Positions 32,341 to 44,331 of a DNA stretch of 64,000 nt are shown here, one piece after another. The notes under the pieces are model-generated. The model had not been told where the DNA came from, ran no database searches, and saw only the letters and a list, made by a program, of their open reading frames with translations. The position numbers and the translations under genes are program-made. The DNA is from Exobasidium rhododendri (Eukaryota; Basidiomycota; Exobasidiomycetes; Exobasidiales; Exobasidiaceae): contig CP110631.1 in NCBI GenBank assembly GCA_026210745.1, positions 4,774,001-4,838,000 of the forward strand. The letters are read 5' to 3'. How positions within the stretch are numbered: the stretch's first letter is position 1; every line of letters starts with the position of its first letter.

Positions 32341-34263
32341 ATGCAGCAGGACATGGCAAAGTACCCTTCCTCTGCCAGTAACAATGAATCTCTCTTCAAT
32401 TCGGATGAAGTCAGGTTCATGCAAGACTCTCTGTCTAGTGCAGAATCTTTCGATCCTTTCACTATAGGTACTCCGGGCTTCAAGGTGCCGAATGTCTTGC
32501 CCGCTAATCTTGGAGGAATGGTATCAGTTCCCAGAGGCGGCAGTAATGGTTTCGCCAGTGGATCCACAACAAATAAAGATTCGATGAGTAGTGGAGAGCA
32601 GAGCACCTTCGCGCAACATCAGGGTCTACCACAGCAAACACCACTGCAAATGCATGCTTCTCAAGGAAATCCAATAAGAGGTGGGTATGGTAGAGACAAA
32701 GCATGGCAAATGCAGCAGCTAGAATCGCTTCAGATGGAAAGACAAAAATTCCTTTCTCATCAAAGACAGACACCACTATCTGTAGAGGGTGAAAGATCTT
32801 CGTCATCCATGCCAGACTTCGCTCAAGCAGAACGAGTAGGGCGCAGTCTCGATGGAGCCGATCAAGAAATGGCATGGATGCATTATGGTCAGCCACCGCA
32901 ACCACTTCAACCGAATGCGGACTATCTTTACAGCTCGCAGCAGCAACAGCACCAACAACACCAACACCAACACCTACACCAACAACAACAACACCAACAC
33001 CAACACCAACAGCATGCACATCCGCCTTCAACTCACATGCTGCATCCAAATCCAATTCATAGCTTTGCAGAGTCCTTACGCGAACCGACGAATGGTTCCA
33101 TGCCTCTGATGAGCAATGCTGAGTCCTCTCAAGATCTTAGTCACTTAGCGCTGAGATTTCCAAGCAGTCATCAATTCCCTGCTGCACCTCGCGAGGAAGC
33201 TTCTTCAAGTAAAAGGCAAAGGAAAGTCAATAGTGCAGAGGGGGTAGCGATGAGTGTGGAAGGAGAGCAAAGTGACGTGTCCAGGAGAGGAGGAAGTCCC
33301 GGTACAAGACCCTCCTGGACGACTGACAATGCAGATGCAGCAAATCAAGGTGTTGTAAGTTTGACTGAGGTCACGCCCCTGTCTGCTGGTGGTCAATCTT
33401 TGCAGCAAGAAGGTGGAGTGGTGAAGTGTAAATCGGGGTTCAGCAACAACATCAGTCAGGTTCAAGCTCAGCAGCATCCACAGCCACCGAAAGGTGCGAT
33501 GACCTTTGATTTAGATGCGCCATATACCTTTCTCCCTGCCCCTCGACCTCCGCCTGAACTGATTGACATCAGCAAAGCAGAGACTTACAACAATGCCATT
33601 CCATCTCATCTTCGAAAAGACTTTTTTTCATCTGAGCTGAAGCGCTTTCAACCACACCTTTCTCTTCTACGTCAAGAACAGATGAAGCGAAAGGAGGCTG
33701 GACTGAGCGCAAACATTCGAAAGGGTGATAAGAAAGTCAATACTACTGCAAATATCAAGAACGAAGGCGGCGGAGGATCGCCGATCGATGGAGTGGATGA
33801 CGGAGAAGCTGACAAGAAAAAGGCAAGTCATGTCTTGTTGACGGAAGCAGAGAAGAAGGCGAATCATATTGCAAGTGAACAAAAGCGTCGTGCAAATATT
33901 CGTAAGGGATATGAGTTGCTGTGCGATCTGATACCAAGCCTACGTGAAGACGGAGAAGAGGCCGTCTCTGAGGACACGATGGGAATCGATGGTGATGACG
34001 AAGGCGGAGGAGGAGGAGGAGGGGGAGGACTAGAGGAAGAAGATGACTCCCAAAAGGGAAAAAGGCGAAGGGACTGCGAAGCGGGCGTAGCAGGAGGAGA
34101 AAAGATGGAAGGGAAAGCGGGACCTCGAAGTGAAGCGGCAATACTAATGGCTGCTGTTGAACATCTTCGCGCGCAATTGGAAGGTCATCGTGATTTAGTA
34201 ATTCGAAAGCAAGAAGCTCAACTGAGAGTAGCGCAGAAGTTCAACATAGACATTAGTCGGTGA
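32341..34263 (+). CDS. bHLH transcription factor with an expanded loop
   Basis: A 640-aa frame from the first ATG (MQQDMAKYPSS); the frame is open a little further to a TTG, so a short upstream exon is possible. Residues 1-490 are disordered, with Gln/His repeats at ~200-225 (CAACAC repeats in DNA). The basic region and helix 1 read EAEKKANHIASEQKRR then NIRKGYELLCDLIPSL (~500-535), with the His-Glu-Arg pattern expected of E-box binders. The loop is ~60 residues, acidic, with nine Gly in a row. Helix 2 starts at RSEAAILMAAVEHLRAQL (~598) and runs into a leucine-zipper-like end. This class includes yeast Ino4-like and Myc/Max-like factors; which one is not clear. Confidence 0.85.
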   Translation: MQQDMAKYPSSASNNESLFNSDEVRFMQDSLSSAESFDPFTIGTPGFKVPNVLPANLGGMVSVPRGGSNGFASGSTTNKDSMSSGEQSTFAQHQGLPQQTPLQMHASQGNPIRGGYGRDKAWQMQQLESLQMERQKFLSHQRQTPLSVEGERSSSSMPDFAQAERVGRSLDGADQEMAWMHYGQPPQPLQPNADYLYSSQQQQHQQHQHQHLHQQQQHQHQHQQHAHPPSTHMLHPNPIHSFAESLREPTNGSMPLMSNAESSQDLSHLALRFPSSHQFPAAPREEASSSKRQRKVNSAEGVAMSVEGEQSDVSRRGGSPGTRPSWTTDNADAANQGVVSLTEVTPLSAGGQSLQQEGGVVKCKSGFSNNISQVQAQQHPQPPKGAMTFDLDAPYTFLPAPRPPPELIDISKAETYNNAIPSHLRKDFFSSELKRFQPHLSLLRQEQMKRKEAGLSANIRKGDKKVNTTANIKNEGGGGSPIDGVDDGEADKKKASHVLLTEAEKKANHIASEQKRRANIRKGYELLCDLIPSLREDGEEAVSEDTMGIDGDDEGGGGGGGGGLEEEDDSQKGKRRRDCEAGVAGGEKMEGKAGPRSEAAILMAAVEHLRAQLEGHRDLVIRKQEAQLRVAQKFNIDISR

Positions 34264-35068
34264 CGATTCCATCCCTGCCTCTCGATGCTGCAGATGAGGA
34301 GGAAATCCCCAAGGAAGGGGAGACGATCATAATTCTGTATTCATAGTCATGAGAAGAGTGGAATACATGTAAGGAGCACGATCTCGATTGTGCAATGCAA
34401 TAGAAGAGGAGTCTTTTTTTTCGTGGATCCCAATCATAGTACGTACCTTCGTCCCTCGGGTTTGCAACACTATTAAAGGGTCCGACTGCCCCTTGAGACG
34501 CCTCTGTGTGGCGGATCTACTGCTAAAGCCTCTTCACAGGTCGGTCGACCGGCACGGATGGTGTGTTCGTGATCCACCTCGACTTTTGTGCATAGTGTTG
34601 TCTACATATAGAATCATATTTCCCCTATTTCCTGTTTAGCCGTTGCCATCTTATATCTTGCCATCCTATATCTTATTGATGCGGATTTTTTTGTAATGAC
34701 TCTTTTCTGCTGCTGAAGGCTCAGAATAATTTTTGGGTAATGGGATTTGCAAGGACGTACGTAAATGGACTTTTTATAATTTCCGGCGTGAAACAACTTT
34801 ATGCTGCGTTACTTGGCAGCAGACGCAATCCCTTCTACCTACCAACACTCTTCCGCCAGTACCCTAGGGCTTCTCTCTGCTGTCTGGTTTGAAAGGGTAT
34901 CGCTTGTCATATGTCTAGCATAGATACCTCGAAACACATCACGCTTCGAATCACGTAATTGCGACAGTTCCGATGCTGAAACGCTGAGTCCAGTTGAGAA
35001 AAGAAAAGAGGGACGACGACGACGACGACGACGACGACGAAGCAGCCACACTTCCCGAAGCAGACGAC
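34264..35068. other. Intergenic region between bHLH gene and BCK1
   Basis: 805 bp including the bHLH 3' end and the BCK1 promoter. A perfect GAC triplet run at about 35009-35039 sits just before the chosen BCK1 ATG, in the same open frame. If transcription and translation start upstream it would encode an Asp run. Confidence 0.5.
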
Positions 35069-37404
35069 ATGCAGAATGAATTGTCCAGCACCAAGGACTG
35101 GCTTGCCTTACCCTCCAAATGGCAAGACCTCAGTTCTGAGTCCTTAGGTAGTGATGAGACGCTCACGCCATCATTTCTGTCGTCCTTGGCGGAGCAAGAT
35201 CCGCGTTTTGCAGAACAGAAAGCTGCGCCGGGATCATCAGCAGCTAGCAGTAGTAATCAACCACAGTACTCATCGAACACTCCTCGCTCACCAAGTGTCA
35301 ATGGTGGGTTTTTCTCCCTGCTTCGACCAATGTCGCCCAAAGTCATTTTGCAACAAAATCAGCAAAGTACCGCTACTTCAGCTCGAGAAGATGCGGCAAC
35401 CTCCTTCTACTCTCCAACACCGGCTTTTGCTAGAAAGGCTATAGAGAGAGACCGGGACATCTCAGCAAATGGTGCAGATCTTTTGAGTCGGAACAGAAGG
35501 TCAAGCAGTGTCTTTGATCAGTTTGGAGGGATGCTGGATCGCTTTGGGCGACGCTTACATAGCCGTGGAGAGTCAAAGGAGGAACGTCGAGTCCTTTCCA
35601 GCTCGATGCTCAATGGAAGTGCTGTAGATGCGTGTGTATCGGATGAGACTGTGAGTGGCATTTTATGAATGACGTATCCTCTGCTCTGCTCTGTCTGGCT
35701 ACTGCTTGCATTTCAGAGCCAGACTGAGGAGTGTCAGCGACGAAGATTGCAATGACGAACGAGATAGACCTTAGAAGGAGATGATACAACGACGATGCTG
35801 ACTAAAGCTCTGTCTACCATCGACTGTGCAGTCTCCCAATGGCTCGAGCATGCAGATATCACCTGCGACCCCTAGTTCAGCCGTCTCGGAACACATAGAT
35901 GTGGGTGACGTTGCCAACGCTTCGAACACGATAGCTACGAGCTCGGGGAATAGTGCAGGAGCCACCGCTGGCCTTGTTTGGTCTCCTGTGGTAGCAGAGA
36001 GTGAAAGGCATTCTTCCCATGTCTGGAATCGTCCCAGTATGAACCGGCTTCGTTCGAATGGATCCGAATCTGACGGAGCGAATCGCCTAAACACGACATC
36101 ACCACTTCGATTGAATACAAAGAGACTCAGTGTCATGGAAAGGACGCTTATTCAAGTGACCGAAGACAACGAGCGGTTCTCCGTCGTCGACATATCTGGA
36201 CTTGATTCGGCGGAAGCCATCAAGGAGAGAATGATAAGCAAGCTTCGTGAGTCCTCCTGACGGCGAGGAATACTTCGGGTGAGCGTTGTGCGGTTCCTCA
36301 CACTAAATTACCTTATCTCTTCTTGTGCCTCTTCGGGCAGACCTCTTTGATGTAGAGCTCTCCGGCCTTGCCGTGTCTAGAACCGAGATTGGCTTTACAG
36401 GATCAGGTGGACCGCGACTGAACGATGATGAGCTCTTGGCCCTTTGCTGGCAAGCTGGTGATGAAAAGGGGAATCTCAAGTTCCTTCTGCATCAAATCGC
36501 TGCGCCTAGCCAATCATATCACTCAATGCCACCACCACCTCTGCCCTCCAATCTCTCGCCTCAGCTCTTGTCAAGAGATTCGCTGCATGACGGTAGTACA
36601 AACACCAACGTCTCGACTCCCAACTCCAACTCCAGACCTACGCACTCAAAGTCCGGCAGCTTTTCTTCTCGCTCCTCCGTGGCTGACGTTTTGGGAATGG
36701 GAGAACAAGGCAAAGGTGAGAGCGGGTCCGAAGCATCGGCTAGGGTGAGCGGCCTTCATCGAGTAAAGGCTACGGCGCGAAGGCACGGTGGCACGGGCAG
36801 TATATCGTCTGCAGATGAAGTTCGATCACCAATCATTACGACCAGGTCCCCCCCGCCGCCTTCGACTCCTCTGTCCCCTCTCTTTTCTGATAAAGACAGG
36901 ATTGGGAAAGGCGAGGGGGGCTCCACTAGTACCCCTGTCCAAACACGGGCAAGTCGAAACGTGGAACAGTGTGAAAAGCGACAAGAAGAAAATCGAGACC
37001 TCACAGAAATGTCGGATCAAGCCGCCGGAAAGAGTGGGTACCGACGAAGTAACAACAATAGTGCGCAACCCAGCTCGAATTACTACGGCTACCATTCTGG
37101 CGTGCATGGTCAATGGGAGAGCGAAGTGGGCACGTCGTCCACCAAAGTATCTCAAGGAGGTCCTTACTTTTCACCGCCTCTCACGCAGCTTGCACTTGCA
37201 GAGAGACCGACATCAAGAGGGCCCATGCAACAATCTTCTGCGCATGGTGATGGGAGCACCAACCCTGCACTTCCAAAGAGTCTCACTCCTGGTGGAAAAG
37301 AGCCGAGATTGACGGATGCAGCAGATGCAGCGCACATGTACTTGGGTAGATCTTCTTCGCCCTATAACGAAGCCCGACAGCAGCAGCCACAACAATCACA
37401 ACCA

Positions 37405-37439
<35 letters not shown>

Positions 37440-38226
37440 ACAGCACCAGGCGCTTGGGATTCACAACGTGAGGAGTGTGGACGATTTCAGAAGACGATCT
37501 AGACCATCCATGCCGAGCCTGTCAGACTTGCCAAACTTCAGCCGAGAGCAACAGCAGCAGTATGCCTATCAGCAGCAGCAGCAGCATCACCATTCTTCAG
37601 GTCCGTCTAGCGTCCTGCCTCCGGTCTCAGGTCATCAAAACGGTCCGTCGAATGCACCATTGACACGTCAGGGCAGTGCCGATGCTCATATCGGCCATCG
37701 GACCCCACCTTCCAATACGCAACACACACCGCAGCAATTCAGTCATGAGTATCGGATACACCCTTCAGCTCCCTTCCAAGGTGTCGATGCCAATTCGCGA
37801 ACAATGAATGCAGGTTTTGAAAGGGAGAGATCAACGTCGTTCGGTTCAGCACCTTTGCCAGTCCAACAGTCCTCCGGTCGAATGCCTAGAGTGAACGGCA
37901 ATGGGCAGTCGTACGAAGTGATGCAACATGCTTCGACGGCGACAAGACAAGGTATGATGGCAAATACCTCACCGATGGTCCGACCAATGACACCAGCCCT
38001 ACAATCACAAACTCCTGACCATCGATTTGCGCATCCAAACCAGTCTATGCCTCGACCTGCGCAGCACTACACGAATGAGTTTGGAGCTAGGATGCAAGTG
38101 CCAGGGGCGGTTTCCATGCACCATCAGGCGTCTGACCCACGCATAATGTCACCGTCCCTTCACCCTACACGGCCGCACACCATTCATGATCAAACGCGAT
38201 ATCGGCCCGTCGTTGCGAAACCGCCT

Positions 38227-38271
<45 letters not shown>

Positions 38272-41200
38272 TCAGCGCAACAACTGCAACCGCAACAAGC
38301 AAAAGTTCGACGCGAAGACGCCTACACAAGTAACCACTTCCCTGCTTCTAGTCCGAGAACCGTCTCTGAGTTCCAGCGGAACCCGAACACTTCACTACAA
38401 CCTGGCATGACTGTACAAGAAATTATGCTACACCAGCCGCGCCAAACTCATCAGTCTCTGAGTGGTCCTCCTAGGAACGCCGACCCTCGTGATGCTCGAT
38501 CGATAGCAAGTCGTCAGCAGAACAGAAGTCATGACCATATTCCACAACCAGGGCACAATCTACCACCCAACTATCATCACTACCAGCAGCAGCAGCAGCC
38601 GCCTCTTCATCCCCATCAACAGCAGTATCGCCCTCCACAACAACAACAGCAGCAACATCATCATCACCATCACCACCAAGAGCAGCAACAGCAACATCCC
38701 CAGAGAACAAATTACCAGCAGCATCAAAATCCACAGCTTCACTCGGTTGCTTCCAGTCCTTCGCACAATTACCAGCCCCCATCGAGACAAACGGCAGGCA
38801 ACAATGCAGTACCCCGGTCATCACTCACTCCCGTACCTCACCCCCCCTCTGCCGCTCATGCGACAGCGCTCGATGGTACTGGTCCACCAACGGAGAGATC
38901 TTCCGGTTCATCTTTCACGACGCTCTCGTCTGTTACGTCTGCCCATCGCAGCACTGTCTTTTCTGACGATGTTCATGATCGTGACAAGAGACGTGCTTGG
39001 CCAGAAGAGGCGTACAGCACACCCACTTCCGCAAGAAGCTCCCGCAGCGAATTCGCCGGTCATGACGGTAAAGGGCAAGCGATGCAGACGACTCACAGCA
39101 ATGATGCAGTGGAGAAGCACAAGAGCTACGAGAGTAGTGAGCTTCCTTACTCCGGTTCAGCAGATGACTTCAGACAAGCAAGGAGAAGATCAAACTCTCT
39201 GGAGGAAGAGGATCTGATCAATTTGAGACCGTTGCCAAGAGTACCCCCTCGTGACAACGAACACGAGCTCACACTGACACTAGAGGGTGAAGGTAGAAGT
39301 GAGGATGGCGATACTGTTCGAGCAGCGGAGTGGAATAAGATGCTGCTGTCTTTAGCAGAGGAAGATGGAGATGATCAAACTGGGACGGCAGGACGATCCA
39401 GCGTGAAAGACGCGATAAGTCCGACGCGATCTGGAGCAAAAGAATCTGAACCTTCCGGCGCCTCGCATCCATCCACTGTGCCCAAGGAAGTGAAGCAGAT
39501 CTCAAAATGTGCTGCCAAAGAGGACGAAGGCGCATCCGAATCTTTCGCTTCCTTTGATGATGAAGATGAGTACGATGAAGGAGGTACTTGGGCTCAACCT
39601 CTGGACACCGTGCCGAGGTCTGCCACCTCCACTCAGAGGAAGAGCGTTGACACGCCGTCCGGGCTAGTAGAAGCGTCTCACCGTCCACACGAGGCTGTTG
39701 CCTTGGAAGTCCTTGGTAATCCCGACCAAATTTCATCCCAGTCTCCGCCTCTACAGCCTGCTCCGATCATCAGCACGAGTCCACGTCGACCTGTTCTGAC
39801 ACTCAATATCGAGCCAGCCGTGCACAGCAACGTCGTTCTAGCGCAGAGGAACTCACCCAAGGCGACACCCGCGCCCCCTTCTTCTCGAGACTCACCGCAA
39901 CAGGCTGCAGCAGTTGTTAAGCTTGGTCTGCCCTCGCCTGCCATTGGTGGGATCAACAGAAGAACTTCCTTTGCCAGAAGAGACACGGATTGGGCCTTTC
40001 GACCTCCCCCAGAGTTGCTGTACGACCACCTGGATGACTTTTTCCCCAAGCACGACTTGGATAAGCCCGTACTAGACAGCACCTCTGCTCTACCTGCCAG
40101 TCCACTGACAGGCAGTCCCAGAACAGAAGACTCTTCCCATCATCTTCCTTCCATTTCACCCGCACCATTCTCTTCCACGAATCGGTCTCGATTCCACCAC
40201 AAGAAAAGTATCCGTATTGTGGCGCAAGATCGCAAACGGTTCCTGGAAAGGTCAGAGGCAGCAGAACGTAGAAGGGCAGAGGGTGACACAAATTTGATCA
40301 GGAGGAGAAGTACCAAGCTGTGGGGTACAAAGGTCGTAGAAGTCACGTCTGGAATGGATGGTTCTGCGATCAACTCTGCCTCTAGCAGTGCCGCAGAATC
40401 TCCTCTGCATGACGCTGCCAATGCAAAGCCGGTCTTCAAATGGGTGAAAGGCGACTTGATCGGCAAGGGCACTTACGGTCGAGTTTACCTGGCCTTGAAT
40501 GCTACGACTGGTGAAATGATTGCCGTCAAGCAAGTAGAGCTGCCCACGACGGATTCGGATCGGGAAGATGCAAGACAGAAGGGGATGGTGAGTGCGCTAA
40601 AGTCAGAAATCGAGACGCTCAAGGATTTGGACCACCCGAACATCGTCAGCTATCTGGGCTTCGAGGAGACTTCCACGTATCTGAGTATTTTCCTCGAGTA
40701 TGTCCCCGGTGGAAGTGTCGGCAGTTGCCTCCGCAAGCATGGTAAGCTTGACGAAGATACAATCAAGAGCTTCCTGCAGCAGATCTTAGCCGGTCTCAAC
40801 TATCTGCATCATCGAGGGATCCTTCATCGAGATCTAAAGGCAGACAATCTACTCGTCGACTTTAATGGAATCGTCAAGATCAGTGATTTCGGTACCGTCA
40901 GGAAGAGTGAAGACATCTACGGAAACATTGCCAGTATGTCCATTCAGGGGAGCATCTTTTGGATGGCACCCGAAGTCGTTTCCTTGAGTCGGACAGGGTA
41001 CTCTGCAAAGGTGGACATTTGGAGTCTAGGATGTGTTGTCCTGGAGATGTTTGCAGGCAGAAGACCGTGGTCCGACGAAGAAGCGGTTCAAGCCATGTTC
41101 AAGATTGGGGCAGAAAGGAGAGCACCGCCTATTCCGCCCGACGTGCGTCTCAGTAGAGCAGCAGCGCACTTTCTGAAGACCTGCTTCGCTGTCGATCCAG

Positions 41201-41304
41201 CGTCTCGACCGACCGCGCAGCGACTACTGGAACACGTCTTCCCACACACCGCCCCTGGCTGGCTGTTTTCCAAATCTAGCTTGTACCGTGCTCTCCATCG
41301 ATGA
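35069..41304 (+). CDS. BCK1: Bck1-type MAPKKK of the cell-wall-integrity pathway
   Basis: Exons 35069-35650, 35832-36246 and 36341-41304 give 1986 aa. Bck1 acts between Pkc1 and the Mkk/Slt2 kinases. Residues ~310-390 form the conserved N-terminal Ras-association-like module, joined across intron 2 (FSVVDISGLDSAEAI, LFDVELSGL). The kinase domain is C-terminal (~1696-1986): GKGTYGRVYLALN, IAVKQVE (catalytic Lys), HRDLKADNLL, SDFGTVRKSEDIY, WMAPEVVS and VDIWSLGCVVLEMF. EYVPGGSVGSCLRKHG is typical of Bck1. The middle is disordered, with CAA/CAG-coded polyQ at about 37400-37445 and a pure CAG run at 38227-38271. Intron 1 is 181 nt, long for this genome, and its exact boundaries are less certain. 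The start is the first ATG in a frame open to 34988; a short 5' exon cannot be excluded. Confidence 0.92.
38227..38271 (+). repeat. Perfect CAG triplet run in BCK1
   Basis: About 15 uninterrupted CAG/CAA codons encode polyglutamine in the disordered middle of BCK1. The neighbouring tract at about 37404-37445 alternates CAG and CAA instead. The pure run is more prone to length change. Confidence 0.85.
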
Positions 41305-41461
41305 GGCTTCCGTGTCCTCCTGGTCCCCCTCTTTCCCCTTCCCCCTTTTCCATTCATTACCCACCCCAAAGATACCAATCTCGCAAGACAGAGACAACCT
41401 GATGTGATCTTCAAGTAGAATAGATTGTTACGTTATCTGTTGCATTATCAAGTTTCATTGC

Positions 41462-43132
41462 TTAGGATGAGAAGTGGATGAGTAATGACAGTTGGAAGGG
41501 TAGAGCGGTATCAGTGACGGCAATCTCGTCACCATCAGATAGATTCAATTGTGAGAGCGTCTTTCCCAGGTTGGTTATTGTGGAGTCTCGTAGCGAGGGT
41601 GGTGCTTGGTAGAATAGAGGGCCATTCGGGCCATTCAATGATGGTCTCTTCAGTTGTCTGTCGTAGTGGAGTATTTTCAGTCTGTCAGTCATCTCCCGCA
41701 CTCTACTTTACCTTCTCTGCTGCTGCTGCTGCTGCTACGACTACCTTTACTACTCACAGGTCTTGCGTCTCTCGAAGCCAATCCAGAATGCCTTCCAGTA
41801 GTGTGTCGGGTCTACAGACGAGCTCCCGGCTTTCTCCGCCGCAAACGGGACAATCTGGTCGTTTCTCATGCTCAAAAGTATACGTGTAGACACTGTCGTT
41901 TCCCGTGTACATCATGTAGTTGTTCAGATAAGGTGCTGAGGTTGTCGCGAACTTGAAAGCTTCTTGAGTACAAGCAGCTGCAATGATTGCATTTGTACTT
42001 GCAATCGCAGGGATGATGTTCTTCACTACACCTTGCGTTAGTGACCAAGTGACTCCTTCGATGTTGTGCTCCTGCGCTCTTTTCTGTGCAACGTCCAGTA
42101 ACCATTGAATCGTGACGGGATCATCTTTGTCCATCTTTTTTTCGCTTCCAAACACTCTTGGCCATTCCAAGACACTTGCCCACTCAATGCAGTGTTCCGG
42201 TAATCGAGGAGTATTGGCAATCGTACAGATGGGAAAGACCGTCTGTTTGTTGAGCATATCTAAACTGCATTCATAACAACTCGTTATCGTTGGTAAGATC
42301 ACCCGAGCTTGACCTTTGAAACCTTCTGTTCCTCCATCAATCAAAGGTTTGAGCGATTCCGGATTTTCCTCATCCACCAGATTGACCAACGTCGCATTGA
42401 TCCAGCGACGAGCTTCCACGGAATCTAAACCACAGATGACAATGTTGAATTGCATGTAGTAATCGTCATCCTTGTCTTGGATCTTGCCATGGTATGCCGT
42501 CACTTTAGCAGCAGGAATACGGCTCATGACAAATTCTGCTGCTGTCTCCGCTTTGGATCGACCCACGTCCTTTTCACTGCAAGTAAGAAATGAGGGGTTT
42601 AATGAAGAACGATCACCTTACATGCCTCGATAGTCTCTTGTCTCGACTTTGTACTCGAACCGATCACTCACCGGAACAGAAATTGTCGATTCAGGTTGGA
42701 GACGTCAATGGTGTCCATATCAATGACATGTATATCGTAAAAGCCACTCAGTGCCAGGTTGGTGAGGATCTCGCAACCCAATCCTCCAGCTCCAATGACA
42801 AGTACCTTGCATTGTGTTCTCAGAAAGTTCTTGACTCTTAAGCGATTATGATGGAGAGAGTGAAAGGCGTCAATTGCCTCTCTCAACTCTTTTTCCCCAG
42901 GAACCTACTCACGTCTCTCCGGCTTGAAACGCTTCGTCAGTGTAAGCTGAAGGTAAGAGGTTTGGGGAGTGGAAAGGCGTAATTCAGTCTTCGATCAGGA
43001 AATTGATGGCCACCACTTGTACTTACGACCAGGTCTATCCAGGATCTTATCTATGTGTGTGTAGAAGGGTAGATGTGGTGTTATTGATGTAGATGCAGCC
43101 CGAGGCGAGGACGAAGCCGCTGCGCATGCCAT
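41462..43132 (-). CDS. UBA3: NEDD8-activating enzyme E1 catalytic subunit Uba3
   Basis: Five exons (43027-43132, 42913-42946, 42672-42836, 41758-42576, 41462-41702), all phases consistent, give 454 aa; the most intron-rich gene here. Uba3 with Ula1 activates NEDD8/Rub1 for cullin modification. It begins [14 protein letters not shown]; the ATP site is [12 protein letters not shown] (residues 62-67 in GAGGLG); [17 protein letters not shown] follows across intron 3; Cys pairs CYEC and CPVC bind structural zinc; the catalytic Cys is about 219 in [20 protein letters not shown]. The last exon encodes the ubiquitin-fold domain that binds the E2 ([16 protein letters not shown]). Length is close to the human protein. 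It shares a 204-bp divergent promoter with MET8. Confidence 0.95.
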
Positions 43133-43336
43133 CTCCCCTCTCTACTTCACTTCGCTTTTTCTCCGGTGATGATGAGGTGTTCCCAGGGAGACCCTGCCCT
43201 AGAGAGTTGTCTCAGTGAGTTTCCTTTCCCCCCTTACCGTCCGTGCGCGTGTGTCTGAGCAGAGGTGCGAAAATCCTTGGTAAGGCAAGTTTGCTTATCT
43301 CCCCCATCAAGTCTTCAATCGTCCACCGCCTACCGA

Positions 43337-44289
43337 ATGGACGACAAGTACACGAAGATATGCCCAGGTGGCGGACTGATACTGGCATGGCAATTGAAGG
43401 GAAAAAAGGTGCTTCTCGTTGGTGGAGGAAACGTTGCGGCAGGTAAGGATGAGTGTGCATCAAGTTGGTGATGAATGCCTATCTCACGCAACCTTTCTTC
43501 TCGCATCTCGAATTCTCAGGTCGGTTGATCAATGTCAAGGATGCCGATGCACATCTGACTGTCATGTGTCCTTCTAGTGGATTAGGGAGTGAAATGAAGT
43601 ATCGCATATATGAAGAAAAATCAGTCGATGTATACCTAGACCAATCGTACACTGGTCCTCAAGAAATCGAAGGATACGACATGGTCTTGACAGCTATTGA
43701 TGACATACCCACATCAAGAACGATCTGTCAAGTTGCGAGAGAGAAAAAGATCCCGGTCAATGTGGCAGATGTGCCACCTGAATGTGATTTCTATTTCGGC
43801 AGTCTCATCAGAAGAGGTCCCTTGCAAGTCATGGTTTCAACAGGTGGTAAAGGTCCAAGGATAGCTGCCAGTACTCGTGCTATCATTGAAAGAGCATTGC
43901 CGGAGACTATCGGTAAAGCAATCGAAAATGTTGGAACACTACGTGCAATGCTGAGGAAAAAAGTACCGGAGCCCAGTAAAGGTGGGAAGAGGATGAAGTG
44001 GATGATCGATGTTTGTGACGCCTGGAAGACGGATGAATTGGCCGACATGACGGAACTCGAAATGGAGGCCATTCTCAATGGCTGGGATGAAAATGGGAGG
44101 ATCTACTCTGCTCGAGACCTCCGAGGGTGGTCGTGGTGGGCCACACCAACTCAGAAGAGTCTCAAGAAGACACTATTCGGAAGGTGTCCAGTTGTAGGGT
44201 ATGTCTCACCCTGGTTGGCTGGGTTTGGTGGTGCTTTGCTAGGTGCAGCCACAGTGACGGCCATCTCCTCAATGAAAGGCAGGCGATGA
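43337..44289 (+). CDS. MET8: Met8 siroheme synthase (precorrin-2 dehydrogenase/ferrochelatase)
   Basis: Exons 43337-43442 and 43520-44289 (intron 77 nt) give 291 aa. Met8 oxidises precorrin-2 with NAD and inserts iron to make siroheme for sulfite reductase. The Rossmann loop VGGGNVAAG (28-36) spans the exon junction. The catalytic Asp is expected in NVADVPPECDFYFG. MVSTGGKGPRIAAS is the dimer/active-site segment. The C-terminus has an unusual hydrophobic, Gly-rich stretch (GYVSPWLAGFGGALLGAATV) followed by SSMKGRR, which looks like a tail anchor. The start is the first ATG in the frame. It converges on VPS33 with 42 bp between stops and diverges from UBA3. Confidence 0.94.
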
Positions 44290-44331
44290 AGTGCCATAAC
44301 ATCAACATCAAAACATGTATATATTGTACAA

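Noticed and set aside
34911-34993. Extra first exon of BCK1 (ATG at 34911, donor 34955, acceptor 34993)
   Set aside because: The intron would be only 39 nt, below the sizes seen in this window.
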